Source: Trema orientale (taxonomy: Eukaryota > Streptophyta > Magnoliopsida > Rosales > Cannabaceae). From it: a stretch of 64,000 nt of DNA. The notes under the pieces are model-generated. The model did not search any database and was not told the DNA's origin. It saw only the letters and a program-made list of their open reading frames with translations. Shown piece by piece: positions 38,619 through 50,425 of this stretch; positions within the stretch are counted from its first letter, which is position 1, and each line of letters starts with the position of its first letter. Made by a program: the position numbers and the translations under genes. The stretch spans positions 177,482 to 241,481 of the forward strand of contig JXTC01000378.1 in NCBI GenBank assembly GCA_002914845.1. The letters are read 5' to 3'.

Positions 38619-41600
38619 CTAGTTTTCTGTTTTTGAAGAGGACCCAAAGCTGTAGGAAATATAAGCCCCAAGTGCTACAATAACCAGAACTGCAGCACCA
38701 ATATTCATCAGCATCTGCCTGTCTTCTTCATTGAGCCTCCTCATTGCATTTGTCACAGTCTGTTTTGCAGTTTCTGCTATAAACTTCACTCCCAGTTTAT
38801 TCCCATTTGTGGAACTGCCATCTTCCTCCTTGGACTTCTCTTCATTTGCAGCACCCGAAACTAATTTCTGGAGAGCTTCCTTTCCCTCATCCAAAATCTT
38901 TGACACATTAACTACTCCAGCTAAGGCTTCTGAGGATTCTTTAGCTTTTTGGGTGCTTTCTTTCTTCTTCTCTGAACTCTTGCTCACAACTTTCTCAGCT
39001 TTTGCAGATTCTCCAGGCTTCTCATTTGCAGTCGTCCGGTTATCCTCTCTTTTCTCTGAAGAAATTTCTTCCTGACCCTTTTGAGATTTTGGCTCGCTTG
39101 TGTGTTTCTCAGAATCAACCAGAGCCACCTCCCTCGTCTCAGTATCAATCTTTCTTTTTCTTGGAAGAGTCTCCTCTTGATGGTCCTTTTGCTCCTTTGG
39201 CTCAACAATCCCTTCCCGAGGGCTCAAGGCGGGGCCGATCTTCTCCTCAACTCTCTGTTTTTCATCTTTCTCTGCAGTTGAGGTTACTATTTGAGGAACT
39301 CCTTCCTGACCCTTTTCCGCCACCTTCTCTGCAGTGGCAGTTTTCTGAGATACTTTCTCAGCACTAACGTCCTTAGCAGCTGATGGAAGAGTGTTCTCCT
39401 GACCCTTTTGTGCCCTTAGTTCAGCAGCAGCTGCGGCTTTCCAGTTAGGGTCAGAACTTGAAGGAGGAGGTACTTTAGTATCAGTTGTTTTTGGAGGAGT
39501 TATGTTCTTAATGCTCCCTTGAGTTGTTTTTTCCGCAGGCTTCTCTTCTTTAGGAGGTATAATTGACTCCGTTTTCAGGGCCTCCTTTGGCATGGTAATG
39601 GTAAGTGTACCGTTGTGGAATTTGGCATGGATTTTGTTCACATCGCAGTTTTCTGGGACAGAAAGGAGTTGGTTGAAACGACTCCATCTGTTGTTCAAAA
39701 GGGGTCGTTGTCCATGCACTCTAATATTGTTACCATGCTCGGTCGTGATCCTCAGTTGCTCCTTCATAAAACCTGGGAAAAAAAAAAGAGAAAAAGTTGA
39801 GGAAAATTCAAATAATATGTCAAAGTGAATAATAATAAAAATAATAATAATAATAATAAGAAGAAGAAGAAGAAGAAGAAGGGATAATCCCAAGAATACC
39901 CCTGTTTTAGCTAAATACCATATTTAACCTTCTGTTAATCCCGAAGTATTCACTCTATTATCTAAAATAAGAAAAAAGTAACACTTCTTTTTTTGGTCAA
40001 ATTTTTTACTAAATAATTTTTCTAAATGACATTAATACTTTTAGGATATTGATATCCAAACAACAATTTATTGATTTCTCAAAAAAAATCTAAAGTTTAT
40101 TGAGGGAAAAAAAAACGTTATCAATATTTTTCTATAATCAGAAAAAAAAAAGTGTGATTTTAACTTTTTAATTAAATGTTAATTAGATTAATATGGTATG
40201 TTTGATAATAGATATTTTAAACATATGCAAGGGTATTTTAGATATTTCATATTTCAATTTTGACCAAAAAGGTGCCAAAGTATTGTCACAATGCAAACTC
40301 AAGCCAGTGACAGAAAGGAGATTTCTTAAGTTAGAAATTAATGAATTTGTTTGAAGTAGTAGTAAAAAAGTTTCTATTTTCTAAATTATTGAAAACGACA
40401 ACTTGTTGATGAAAATAATAATCCAGAAAAAACTCATAAAATTATCTAGAAGTTAATTTTCACCATTTGAAATTACTCATTAAGTATGAACGCTAAAAAT
40501 ATCAAATATTTAAAAGTTTAATTGTTACTTTTTTCCTTTTTTGAAAAATAGAGGAGATTTTTTTGGGATTTATGAGAAAAAGAGGGTTAAACATGGTATT
40601 GAGCGAAAATAAACAGGGTGTTTTGGGTATTATCTCCAATAATAATAATGCTATCTCAAACTAAAATTCAGGATTTTGTGATTTGTATAATGATATAACA
40701 GTTTGAGTTGTTCTTTTCAAATTGATATAATTGAAGATGTACAGAAGTATTGATTGAATTTTGCTTATGTAACACAACTCAATTCCTTGCGTCGTTTGGG
40801 AATCAAAGTTCGATAAATAACTAGTAAGTTATAGTATAGGAGGATTATACATACACTCCAATTTCTCATGAAAGGCACACCCCGTTGATTAATAAATGAC
40901 TAAAAGAGACAATTCAATAAAGAAAAAAAAAAGCACCACATCTTCATCTTTCATTCTTTTTCAATTTTCTAAGAACGTTCTCATTCAAAATTTCCTTCTA
41001 TCTTTTGCTTTATTATTTTTCAAAATGTTTCTTTTTATATGTAATTCATCTCTTCCAATTCTAATTTCTCTGATAATATCTTTAATCGTAAATTAAAGCA
41101 GATAAAGTGAAATTTCTTTGCTTTATACTTAATTTGCTTTATTTTACTTTTAATTTTTTTTTCTAATATCTTGTATTTCATTTTTTCGTGTTAATTATTT
41201 GTTTACGTCGTAGTTTTTTATTCAATGATTCAATTTTTTCATTCTAAAAATTAAAATTACTAATTTAGTTTAGTTCATAGATTTATTGGGAAGAAAGTTA
41301 AGATATTCGGAATGCTTTTAACATGGTTTTTGATTTCTTGTCCTAACTTGTTTTTTTTATTTATTTTAAAGGTGTCTTGATGATTGTGTGAGGTGCAAAT
41401 ATAGCTCCCTATAATACATAGTTCGATATTCTAGTGTCATAGACTTTAGAGAAATCACACCAACTCATTCAAGTAATTTTCAGTCATCTTATTCGAGTTA
41501 TCAATTGTGAAATCTAGAAATTCCCGGGATCTATATTAGAACAAAAATGTAGAAGCATTAAAAAAAAAATTGATTGAAGCACAGACCGGGAACATGCAAA

Positions 41601-41725
41601 AATATAATGCGAGCTCCATCTTGTTCGTTGATCTCAGTCTGTGGCTGGAAATCTTCATAAATCGGACGGTTGGTCTGCCGTGGCCGAGTCGTGATAACTC
41701 CAACAGGTCTTTGCCTCCAAGCCAT
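38619..41725 (-). CDS. RTM2-like protein: alpha-crystallin/Hsp20 domain with C-terminal membrane anchor
   Basis: Two exons (41725-41587 and 39772-38619) joined by a GT-AG intron give 1293 nt (430 aa). The short first exon encodes MAWRQRPVGV...RPIYEDFQPQTE, which fits the start of the Hsp20-like domain. The domain continues in exon 2 (FMKEQLRIT, SRFNQLLSVPENCDV, FHNGTLTITMPK) to about residue 105. A long Lys/Glu/Ser-rich linker (about 110-395) with several KGQE motifs follows. A hydrophobic segment IGAAVLVIVALGAYISY (about 404-420) and a short polar tail complete it. This layout is that of Arabidopsis RTM2 (RESTRICTED TEV MOVEMENT 2), a phloem protein limiting potyvirus long-distance movement, and of related Hsp20-like membrane proteins. 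Synteny supports orthology. Whether this protein restricts any virus cannot be read from sequence. The intron holds a fold-back MITE. Confidence 0.85.
39829..39880. repeat. (AAT)n/(AAG)n compound microsatellite
   Basis: AAT-type repeats pass directly into seven or more AAG units. The block lies in the RTM2-like intron, directly beside the left end of the fold-back element. Its antisense reading creates an artificial poly-Leu/poly-Ile extension of exon 2 if the intron is ignored. Confidence 0.9.
39881..40638. mobile_element. Fold-back MITE in the RTM2-like intron
   Basis: The left arm begins GGATAATCCCAAGAATACCC, then CTGTTTTAGC, AATACCATATTTAACC and GAAAAAAGTAACA. The reverse complement of the right arm gives GAGATAATACCCAAAACACC, CTGTTTATTTTCGC, AATACCATGTTTAACC and GGAAAAAAGTAACA in the same order. 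The arms are at least 100 bp and the whole element is about 760 bp. It is non-coding. AAT-repeat DNA lies outside both ends, so the target duplication cannot be told from the microsatellite. Confidence 0.72.
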
Positions 41726-42490
41726 CTCTTTTCACCTCTTCTGGTTGTTTAGGTTTTTTCCGGAAATGATTTCTTTGACTTTTTCTATATATATTTTTTT
41801 TTGTTTTTTGTTTTTGGGTACGATTGAAATAACGTTGGTTTTGTTCACCAACTACAAAAGTGGTACATATATCTCCTTTCTTTCTTTTTTTTTTTTTTGG
41901 CTTACGAAACACAGATATTCCTTTTTGGTAGCTTTGGTTTTTTGTTTGTCGTTTGGTCATGTATGAGGTATAACTTCTTTGACAATTAAAGTGATTTAAG
42001 TTCTTTGTTTTCCCCATCGATAAAAAGGGTTCTTTGTTTTGCTTTTAAACTTTGTTATTTGAGTTCTGAAGTTGCAATGACTTGTTCATCTTTAATATAT
42101 ACACATATGCCTAAGTGGAGTGTGAATAGGATTTTTATTTTTTATTTTAAGAAAAGCTTCCAATTTGGGTTTTCAACTTTTTGAGTCAGTTTATTTGGCA
42201 AGAAAAGTTGGAGTTTGCATCAAGTAACGAAATTTGGTTTGAAAAAGAACTGTTCCAAAAGGTGCCTAAAGAATTTTGGTCCTTGCACCAGATAAAATAA
42301 AGGAAAGAAAACCGCATGAGTGAATTGTGTAAACTCACATACATTGATATAAAGCTAATATAGTGATATATTCAGCATAAAACTGATTAATTAGTTTAAA
42401 AAATGTTGTACTGATATATTTAGCCTAATGTAAGAGTTGATATAAACGAGCATTTAGCTATAAAAAGAAACACATATATTTCTTGATATA

Positions 42491-43480
42491 TGTTAGAAAA
42501 TGGACCATTTATTTGAAATGGTAGTTTGGGCGTAAGTGGGCTTGAGAGCTGATATGTATAGTAAAGCTCAAATTAAAGTTGTAATTCTATTTTCACTAGC
42601 CAATTTGGAGCATGAATTAGAGTGGGACCCGCTTTGTATAAGTGTAAGATCTTTCCATAATCTTGTTCTACTCTATGAGTAGATCAAATTGAAATATTAT
42701 GTGTAAAAATTAGAGCTTAGGTGAATGAGAAATTGATGCTCAAAATATGCTTGTTGGTATTGGAAAATAGAGAAAGAAAATTGGAAAAGCTTGTCCCACA
42801 TTAGTTGGGAAACTCTTAAACTTGTGCTTTATATAGAGTTGCATTTTTTATGGATGTAATCATGTGAAGTCAAGATGCTCTCTCAGGCGTACGCAAAGGA
42901 GGTGCAAATCATTTGGGCTTGGACCCGGATTTGCATGGGGTTGTGCGCATGTGTCGGCTTGAAATTTTGTACTCTTGTAAAGCCAACCATTTTCTGCGGC
43001 CATGTTTATTTTCTCTCTATTTTTTCTATTTTGCTTGCTTCTAGAAGAACGTTTGAAACTGAAAAAAAATAGCAATAAAAAGCATGGCTGTTGGTTCAGA
43101 AACTGCCATTTTTAACTAAATAAAAACGTTCAATTTTTTGCCAGCAAAGGATGGAGTATTGGCTGATGAGTAACAACCACTATATTAGCATTATGGAGCA
43201 TTCATGTTGGTTTTTGTAGCCACTGTTTTCGTCTACTATATAAGCAGACCCTCTCTACCTCTTTTCCACGTACCAAAAGCTCTCAGCTTTTCTTTTCCTC
43301 TCTTGTTCTCTCCTTAGCAGCTTACTTTCTTTTGAGTATTTTAGTGTTTAGTTTCTAGTCCTAGAAATCCTTGAATGAGAAGAGGTCTACAAGTTAAGTT
43401 TCCAATTCGTAAGACTAGAGGTGTTAATGCTTCTTCTGCTACTTTTAGTCATTGTATACTGGGAAACTGTCGTTTGTAAT
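42491..43480 (+). mobile_element. LTR-like fragment with internal promoter
   Basis: The segment starts TGTTAGAAAATGG, a Copia-LTR-like beginning. It carries a TCCCACATTAG motif followed by a GCTTTATATAGAG box (near 42830), and a second promoter-like CTATATAAGCAGACC (about 43236) followed by a CT-rich leader. No retroelement protein is nearby and the right end is not clear. Confidence 0.4.
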
Positions 43481-44059
43481 TTAATAAAATTAATACTGAA
43501 CTTAATTTTTTGGAGTAAAACTCCTCGAAGTCCCTTAATATTAGTTCTTTTAGATAAGAAAAGTGTTTCTGTGAGTTTTTCTCTTTTACGGTTAAGTCCT
43601 TATTCTTTTATTTATGGCTTTTAGGTCCTCATTCTTAGATTTTTGTTCCATACTAATCCCTTTTAATTTTTTCTATCTAATATTATCGTTAATTAGTACT
43701 TGCCAAAAACATGCTCATCGCAGTAGGGGTAAAATTAGAAATAAAAAAAAATTATTATTATTATTATTTTTAAAAAGAGCTGAGTTATTATTTTAGTTTA
43801 AGACGAAGGTAAGAAATTGGAAAATTTAATATAGTTCTAATATGGATTTAAAAGTACTTTTTGATTTATAGACCATCATTTAAATAATTATGATCTTCCT
43901 AGAACATATCTAATATAGAACTTAGGATAATACAAACTCTCACTTAAAATGATCCAGCATCCTCACTAAAGAGCTTACATTCAAAACCCCACATATACCC
44001 TTACGAGTCCACAAGCCAACGGCTTTATGCCCAAAATGGCCATAGGCCATAAGTGTAAT

Positions 44060-44276
44060 GGGCCTGGGCCCATAGGCCCTTTCTTTTTTTAAAAAGATTT
44101 GATTTTAATTTCAAAAAAAAGAAAAACGGGCAGGCCGGCCCACGGGCTCAGAATATTCCCATGGCCGGGCTGGGCCCGGGCCTATCTTTACCGGGTCGGG
44201 CCGGGCCGGCCCGCGGGCTACCTGACCGGGCCGCGGGCCAGCCCATTGGACCCGGCCCATTTTGACAGCATTAATT
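44060..44276. mobile_element. GGCCC-rich hAT terminus (left copy)
   Basis: Arrays of GGGCCGGGCCGG- and GGCCCGCGGGC-like palindromes end in CCCATTTTGACAGC (44260-44273). The same end sequence occurs at 48697-48710 in the same orientation. The composition (very GC-rich within AT-rich DNA) and the TGACAGC end match hAT subterminal regions that bind transposase. Because both copies point the same way, this is likely the right end of a separate or rearranged element rather than the left end of the one carrying the transposase remnant. Confidence 0.55.
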
Positions 44277-44529
44277 GTATCATGTTACACGTATATTAAT
44301 TGTGTCGTATTTGGGATTAAATTTTTGAAATTTTTATTAATCGCGTTGTGTTCAGGTTAGGGGTTATCGTGTCATGTCATAATCATGTCGAACTAAACAT
44401 GACATGATAACATGAATTGTCAGCCCTATCTGTAAATAGTGTAACACCCTAAGTCCCATATTGGATGTGCATTAAAAAGATCATGAGTATTTAAGTAGTG
44501 GTATATGAGCTCAAAAATACCTTCAAGCC

Positions 44530-44655
44530 CCAACGGCTATTATAGCCGTTGCCCAACGGCTTTCTTCTTCTTCTTTTTTTTTTTTTTAAAATTAAAAAGT
44601 TTAAAAAATAAAAAAAAAACAAAAAATTTTTTAAATTGTAAACTATAAATACCTC
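44530..44655 (+). promoter_or_regulatory. Palindrome and TATA box of the hAT element
   Basis: A near-perfect palindrome AACGGCTATTATAGCCGTT (44532-44550) followed by a further AACGGC copy (44555-44560) lies about 100 bp before a TATAAATA box (44644-44651) and a CT-rich leader. A splice-donor-like AAGGTAATTT (about 44913) begins the likely leader intron that ends at GTAG (45887), just before the transposase ATG. Confidence 0.45.
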
Positions 44656-44914
44656 TTTTTCCCTCACCCATTCTTCACACAAACAACTCTCTTCTATTTT
44701 CATTCTCTCATTTCTCTATTATTTTCTCAAATTCTCAATTTATATTCTCTAAATATTTATATAATCTAATAACTATTTAATATTAATAATTAGAAAATTA
44801 TAATCTATAGTTATATTCTCTATTTCTATTTTTAAGCTTCAATTCTTCCAAGTTCCAACATCAAAGTATCCAACTAAAATCTAAGTCAAAAGTCTACTCA
44901 AATCTCAATTCAAG

Positions 44915-45880
44915 GTAATTTCAAATTCTAAATTTTTAAAGTTTAATTTATCACTCTTATCTTTTTAATATGAATTAGTAAATAATCACTACATAGATAG
45001 ACATAGACATAGTTAGTGTAGAAAATAGAAATATGTTTAATGTTAAATTGTTAATCTTAATTTTGATAAAAGTTAAATTTAGTCAATGTAGTAAAATAGT
45101 AATATGTTCATTATCATTTTAATTTAAATTAGTTAGTTTAGTAATATTTTTAAAGTTAAATTGCTAATTTTCATTTAACTTATATTTAAATTTAGTTAAT
45201 GTAGTAAAATAGTAATATGTTAATTATCATTGTAATTAAATTAGTTAGTGTAAAAATATATTTAATGTTAANNNNNNNNNNNNNNNNNNNNNNNNNNNNN
45301 NNNNNNNNNNNNNNNNNNNNNNNNNNNNNNNNNNNNNNNNNNNNNNNNNNNNNNNNNNNNNNNNNNNNNNNNNNNNNNNNNNNNNNNNNNNNNNNNNNNN
45401 NNNNNNNNNNNNNNNNNNNNNNNNNNNNNNNNNNNNNNNNNNNNNNNNNNNNNNNNNNNNNNNNNNNNNNNNNNNNNNNNNNNNNNNNNNNNNNNNNNNN
45501 NNNNNNNNNNNNNNNNNNNNNNNNNNNNNNNNNNNNNNNNNNNNNNNNNNNNNNNNNNNNNNNNNNNNNNNNNNNNNNNNNNNNNNNNNNNNNNNNNNNN
45601 NNNNNNNNNNNNNNNNNNNNNNNNNNNNNNNNNNNNNNNNNNNNNNNNNNNNNNNNNNNNNNNNNNNNNNNNNTAATTTTCATTCAACTTATATTTAAAT
45701 TTAGTTAATGTAGTAAAATAGTAATATGTTAATTATCATTGTAATTAAATTAGTTAGTGTAAAAATATGTTTAATGTTGAATTGTTAGTTTTAATTTTAG
45801 TAAAATTTAAATTTAGTCAATGTAGTAAAATAATAATATGTTAAATAGTTAAGTTTCATTCTAATTAAATTTAATTAAAT
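44915..45880. repeat. AT-rich tandem repeat array in the hAT leader intron
   Basis: Units contain TTAGTTAATGTAGTAAAATAG, GTAATATGTTAATTATCATT and TTAGTTAGTGTAAAAATAT in varying order, repeated several times on both sides of an assembly gap. The array is non-coding. Confidence 0.75.
45272..45673. other. Assembly gap of 402 N
   Basis: All bases are unknown here. The roughly 90-100 bases on either side are almost identical, so the gap sits inside a tandem repeat. Its length may be an estimate, and the flanks may be one copy placed twice. Confidence 0.99.
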
Positions 45881-45890
45881 AATGTAGGAT

Positions 45891-48049
45891 ATGGATATGT
45901 CAAAGAATCTTCCTATTAATTTGGAGATGGATATTAATGAGGAAGAAGAACAAATCCGCATAATGGAAGGGGGTGACTAAGTCCCCCAAATGCAAAGTAA
46001 TCCACATGCCAGTGGAAGTCATTCACAATTTCAAGATAGTTGTTCTCTCAGTGCAAGCACAACCTCAAAATCAAAACGTGTGAGGAAAACTTCTAATGTA
46101 TGAGACCACTTCGATATGGAATACTATGATGATGGCAATAACAACAAAACAAAAATGGCAAAGTGCAAATATTGCAAGAAGTTATTCACCGCTAAACCAT
46201 CTAGCAGTACTACCCACCTCAAAAGACATCACGAAAAATGTTTTCCCAAACATCAAGGTCCTCAAGGAGGTATGCAACCCACTCAATCAACACTTCAACT
46301 CAATAAGGATGGTTCGGTAAGTACTTGGAACTATGATCCTTTAGTTGCTAGGGAGTCATTAGCACGTTTTATTGCTTCAAAGGATTTGCCACTATCTATT
46401 GGTGAGTCCGATGAATACGAAGAACATATTAGACGATCATATCATCTAAATTTTAAAAGGGTTTCTAGGAATACTACTAGAAGTGATTTGCTTAAAGTTT
46501 ATAAAAATTTTATAAAAATATGCGCACCGAACTAATGTCTGAAATGCTTGCATTAAATTTTTGTATTGCATTAACATCTGATATTTGGGGTGCTAATTCT
46601 AAACAAGATTATATAAGTGTAGTTGCCCATTATTGTGATGAAAAATGGATATTGCAAAAAAGAATAATTGGTTTTAAAGTTGTTGATCAGAGGCATACAG
46701 CTGAAATTATCTGTGAAAGAATTTTAAATGTTATAGAAGAATATGGCATAGTAAACCGCATTATTTCTATCACTTTGGATGATGCTACGTCCAATACAAA
46801 GGCCATAAAATTACTTCAAAACTCGGTACGCTCATATACGGGAGGAGTTTTATTACATCAACGTTGTGCATGCCATATAATCAACCTCATCGTCAAATCA
46901 GGTATGGCAATACTATCTATATACATTGAAAATATTCGAAATGATATTGCTTATATTCATGCTTCTAATCCTCGTATTGCTGAATTTAAAAAATATTGCA
47001 AAGCCGAAGGGTTACCTCCAAGAAAATTTTAACTTGATATGCCTGTAAGGTGGAATTCCACCTATTTGATGTTAAAAAATGTAATGGCGTATAAAAAAGC
47101 TATTATTATGTTTTACAATTCAAAAACGGGTTCACTAAATTTAAAAGATGATGATTGGTTTATTTGTGAAAAATTTGTATAATTTTTAGAAATTTTTTAT
47201 GATGCTACTGTTGCTTTATCTGGTGTTTATTATCCTACTTCTCTAATTGTTTTACATCACATGTTTTTTATTGTGTTAATGTTTTTTAAAGAAAAATATG
47301 ACCCTATATTTGGACCTATGATAATTAAAATGCAAGAAGTTTATTTGAAATATTGGTCCGAAATTCCTTTATTATTTTCTTTTGCGTTTATTTTAGATCC
47401 TAGAGCTAAATTAAATAGTCTTTCTACTATTATTGGTCACATTGGTGATGCCTTAGAATTAGATTTTACACTCCAATATACTAATGCTCGTGATAAGTTT
47501 TTTGAACTGTTTAGTATATATAAGGGTAAGTTTAGCAGTACGAGTATGAGTCAATAAGAAATCCCACAATAAACCGAAGACCGATCAAAGAAGAAGTCTA
47601 TCTGGTCCTATATTCATGGGCGTGGGCGTGGTTCATCATCATCAAGTTCAAGTCAACAATTAGGTCCATTACCAACAACAACGAATCCGCCGCAATCCTC
47701 GGAGCTTAACCAATATCTTAAGCTAGATTCCGACATCGACTGTGAAGATGAAAACTTCAAAGTTTTGGAATGGTGGCAAAAGCATCAAGAAAAATTTCCC
47801 GTGCTTTCACAATTAGCACGTGACATCTTAATTATTCTGGTGTCCACGGTTTCTTCGGAGTTTGCTTTTAGCACTACTGGGAGGATATTAGACGATCGAA
47901 GAACTTCGTTGACTCCTGAAATAGTTGAGGTGCTAACATGTGTTAAAGATTGGGAGCAAGCGGCGAAACGAAATCAACATACTATTCACAATGAAGAATT
48001 GGCCGAAAACTTCAATAATTTGTACATGAACGACAATGATCAATTATGA
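45891..48049 (+). pseudogene. Degenerate hAT transposase (BED zinc finger, RICESLEEPER-like)
   Basis: Reading from the ATG at 45891, the frame gives an acidic start, then a BED-type zinc finger (CKYCKKLF...HLKRHHEKC, about 46160-46240). A transposase core follows (LTSDIWGANSKQDYISVVAHY, HQRCACHIINLIVK, MPVRWNSTYLMLKN), then the hAT dimerisation region (EWWQKHQEKFPVLSQLARDI, SSEFAFSTTGRILDDRRTSL, about 47765-47915). It is broken by in-frame stops at 45978 (TAA) and 46101 (TGA where Trp is usual), a frameshift near 46500-46520, and four more stops (47030, about 47180, 47555, about 47570). The element therefore cannot make transposase. Several lesions look like C-to-T or G-to-A changes, as expected in methylated silent DNA. 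Confidence 0.88.
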
Positions 48050-48494
48050 TTAATGAATAATGAATTAATGATGAATTTGTTATTTTCAAATATTATTTAC
48101 TTTTTTTTCATCAACTTAAGTTATGTGTTATTTTTTAAATTTTATCATAAAAGTTATAAAATTATTTGTGATAAAAGCTTTATCACATGTATATAATTTG
48201 TTTTTTTTTATTATTCAAATTCATTAAAAAGTTTATATTAAAACCTTTCAAAAAAAAAGGGCCAATATTAGGTAGACAAAATTTTATCAATAAAATTGAA
48301 TTTGCTATTTTTCAAATTTAATTTACTTTTTTTTCATCAACTTATTACTTAAGTTATGTATTACTTTTTAATTTTTATCATAAAACTTGTAAAATTATTT
48401 GTGATAAAAGTTTTATCACATATTCACATATATAATTTTTTTTTTAATTATTAAAATTCATAAAAAAATTTATTTAAAAATTTTCAAAAAGAAA

Positions 48495-48712
48495 AGGCCA
48501 AAATGCGGGCCGGACGGGCCGGCCCGCTTGGCCCACTTTTGGGCGGGCTAGGCCCGGCCCGCCTAGGCCCGCATAGGGGCCCGCCTGGGCCATAGGGCCG
48601 GGCTGGGCCTCCTCATCATGAATACGGGCCTGTCCGGCCCGGCCCGTCACTTGAAAATACCCGTTATGGGCGGGCTGGGCTGGGCCGGCCCGCCCATTTT
48701 GACAGCTTTAGA
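48495..48712. mobile_element. GGCCC-rich hAT terminus (right end of the transposase-bearing element)
   Basis: A dense array of GGGCCGGCCCG- and GCCCGGCCCGCC-like palindromes follows the transposase remnant and AT-rich 3' DNA. It ends with GGCCCGCCCATTTTGACAGC and then TTTA. Read from the outside, the terminus is TAAAGCTGTCAAAATGGGC, a typical plant hAT end. A matching inverted left end was not found. Confidence 0.6.
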
Positions 48713-48729
48713 TACAGTACGTGTAACCC

Positions 48730-49660
48730 GTTTAATAAATGTGTCATGTATCATATTATGACATATTTGACACGATTATTCAAAACTGACATAATTATTC
48801 TAATTAAACCGATTTTTGTACTAATTAATTCAAATTTACATATGCAAATATTTTTAGAATTAATTAAAATCACATTTAAAATTTTAAAATATTAATAAAT
48901 GTGTCATATTAGTATTGTGTTGACATGGCATGAAAATAACATGTTTAATTAAACATGTTACACGGGTCATATTTTGAGTTAAGCAAGTTGACCCAAATCC
49001 CACCTATACTATTTGTGTTACATGTATCAAGCTAAAATTATAGAGGTGATAATTTGTGTCAGCGGGTTGTGTTCGTATCATGTCAATGTTTATGTATAAT
49101 AACATATACCTTAACCTGACTCGTTTAATAATCGTGTCAGAAAATTTAACTCGAACCAGACCCGTTTATAAACGGGTTGACCCGACACAACCGGTATAAC
49201 TTGTTTATTCAAATAGGTCATATTCGGGTCAAGTCAACTCGACACGATCCGTTAACCCGTTTAATTCAAATTAGCTAAAATATATATTCTTAACACATTT
49301 AACATAAATTCATACTTGTTTTATGACCTTAAGATACTAATATTTACCAAAAATAAATTGAAACCACATAAAATCTCAATATATGTGCATAATAAAGTCT
49401 TAAAAATATACTAATATTTTCAAATAGATATTACATGGGTCATAAACGGGTGTTGACCTGAAATTAACCTGTTTAATAATCGGGTAATTGTGGGTCAGTT
49501 CCGGGTTAGTGGGTCAATCCGAACCTGACCCGTTTAATAAATAAGTTCGCGGGTTTAACCCAATTTTAACCCAAACCCGTTTAAGACAAACCCAAACCCG
49601 CTAACTCTGTGGGAGTTTCGAGTCGTGTTGTCGTGTTTGACCCATATTGCCGCCCCTACA
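48730..49660. mobile_element. Second hAT-like terminal region (ACCCGTTTAA-rich)
   Basis: Many copies of ACCCGTTTAATAA, CGGGTTGACCC and CGTGTCATGT-like phrases occur here, ending with TTGACCCATATTGCCGCCCC at about 49636-49655. Read from the outside this starts TAGGGGCGGCAATATGGGTC, a familiar end of a plant hAT-type element. A related stretch (CGTGTCATGTCATAATCATG, ending GTCAGCCCTA) lies at 44360-44430, so the transposase-bearing element may have inserted into this older one. Confidence 0.5.
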
Positions 49661-50357
49661 AAATTGATACGAAAATTAAATAGGTCACTTAAGTCCATTA
49701 TTTCGTATCATTACCGAGTTGTATTATTGTATAGAAATTGACGACCCTATTTATAGATTATGAACAATAGTTTTAAACTTAAATAAAGAAGCGAAGGTAC
49801 CGAAATGTATTCTCCTTGTTTGTCAAACTGGGTTAAAGTTATTATTTTTGTCTAATTTTTGTTGACTTTTGTCAAATTTTTATTTTAAAATTGGTAAAGT
49901 ACTACTAGATAAATTAATAGTAAATCATCTATTAAACCTTTGAATGCCAAATACTATATTTCTTAAAGACAAATATTAATAGGAGTGCTTAAAAAACAAA
50001 ATTAAAGCATCTAGTTATAGGATTAAGGGGGTAGATTGACTGTTTGATTAATTCTATTTAAGGGCATCAATATAATTTCATAACATAATTTTTTTACTAA
50101 TCTGGACATTATGGGGTTTTATTCCAAAAAATTGAATTCATTGTTAATTTTACTAATTTATTTCAAGTTCAGGAAATTTTTGTATTAAAAAGGCAATATC
50201 AGTTTACTTTCTCAAATTGGATATAAAGTTGCTTTTAAGAAAAAGCATACAACGTAGCTTTATGTCATGAACAAGCTTTCAAGCGACTTGATTCAGTTGC
50301 TTCACGATTCAAAATGCCTGTAAGATAAGTTCTAAAGATACAAAGTGAAATAGGAAT

Positions 50358-50425
50358 GAAATAGAAAGAAAGGAAGAGAAAAGAGAAAATAAGAAGAGAA
50401 AGAGAGAAAAGAAAGAAAGAAATTA
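50358..50425. repeat. Homopurine tract
   Basis: About 68 bases of almost pure A/G on the plus strand (GAAAG, GAAGAG and GAGAAAG units). Such tracts can form triplex DNA. No gene is adjacent. Confidence 0.8.

Noticed and set aside
39773..39893. Poly-Leu/Ile N-terminus in front of the RTM2-like exon 2
   Set aside because: It is the translated AAT/AAG microsatellite in the intron; an acceptor at 39773 and the upstream exon explain the true protein.
41655..42017. 120-codon minus-strand open frame
   Set aside because: It overlaps RTM2-like exon 1 in the wrong frame; the in-frame exon with a proper donor is 41725-41587.
42860..43075. Overlapping plus and minus open frames of 65-71 codons
   Set aside because: They lie in LTR-like DNA with no domain or start context; probable chance frames.
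45192..45708. Open frames running through the N block
   Set aside because: They consist of unknown residues; the gap cannot support a gene.
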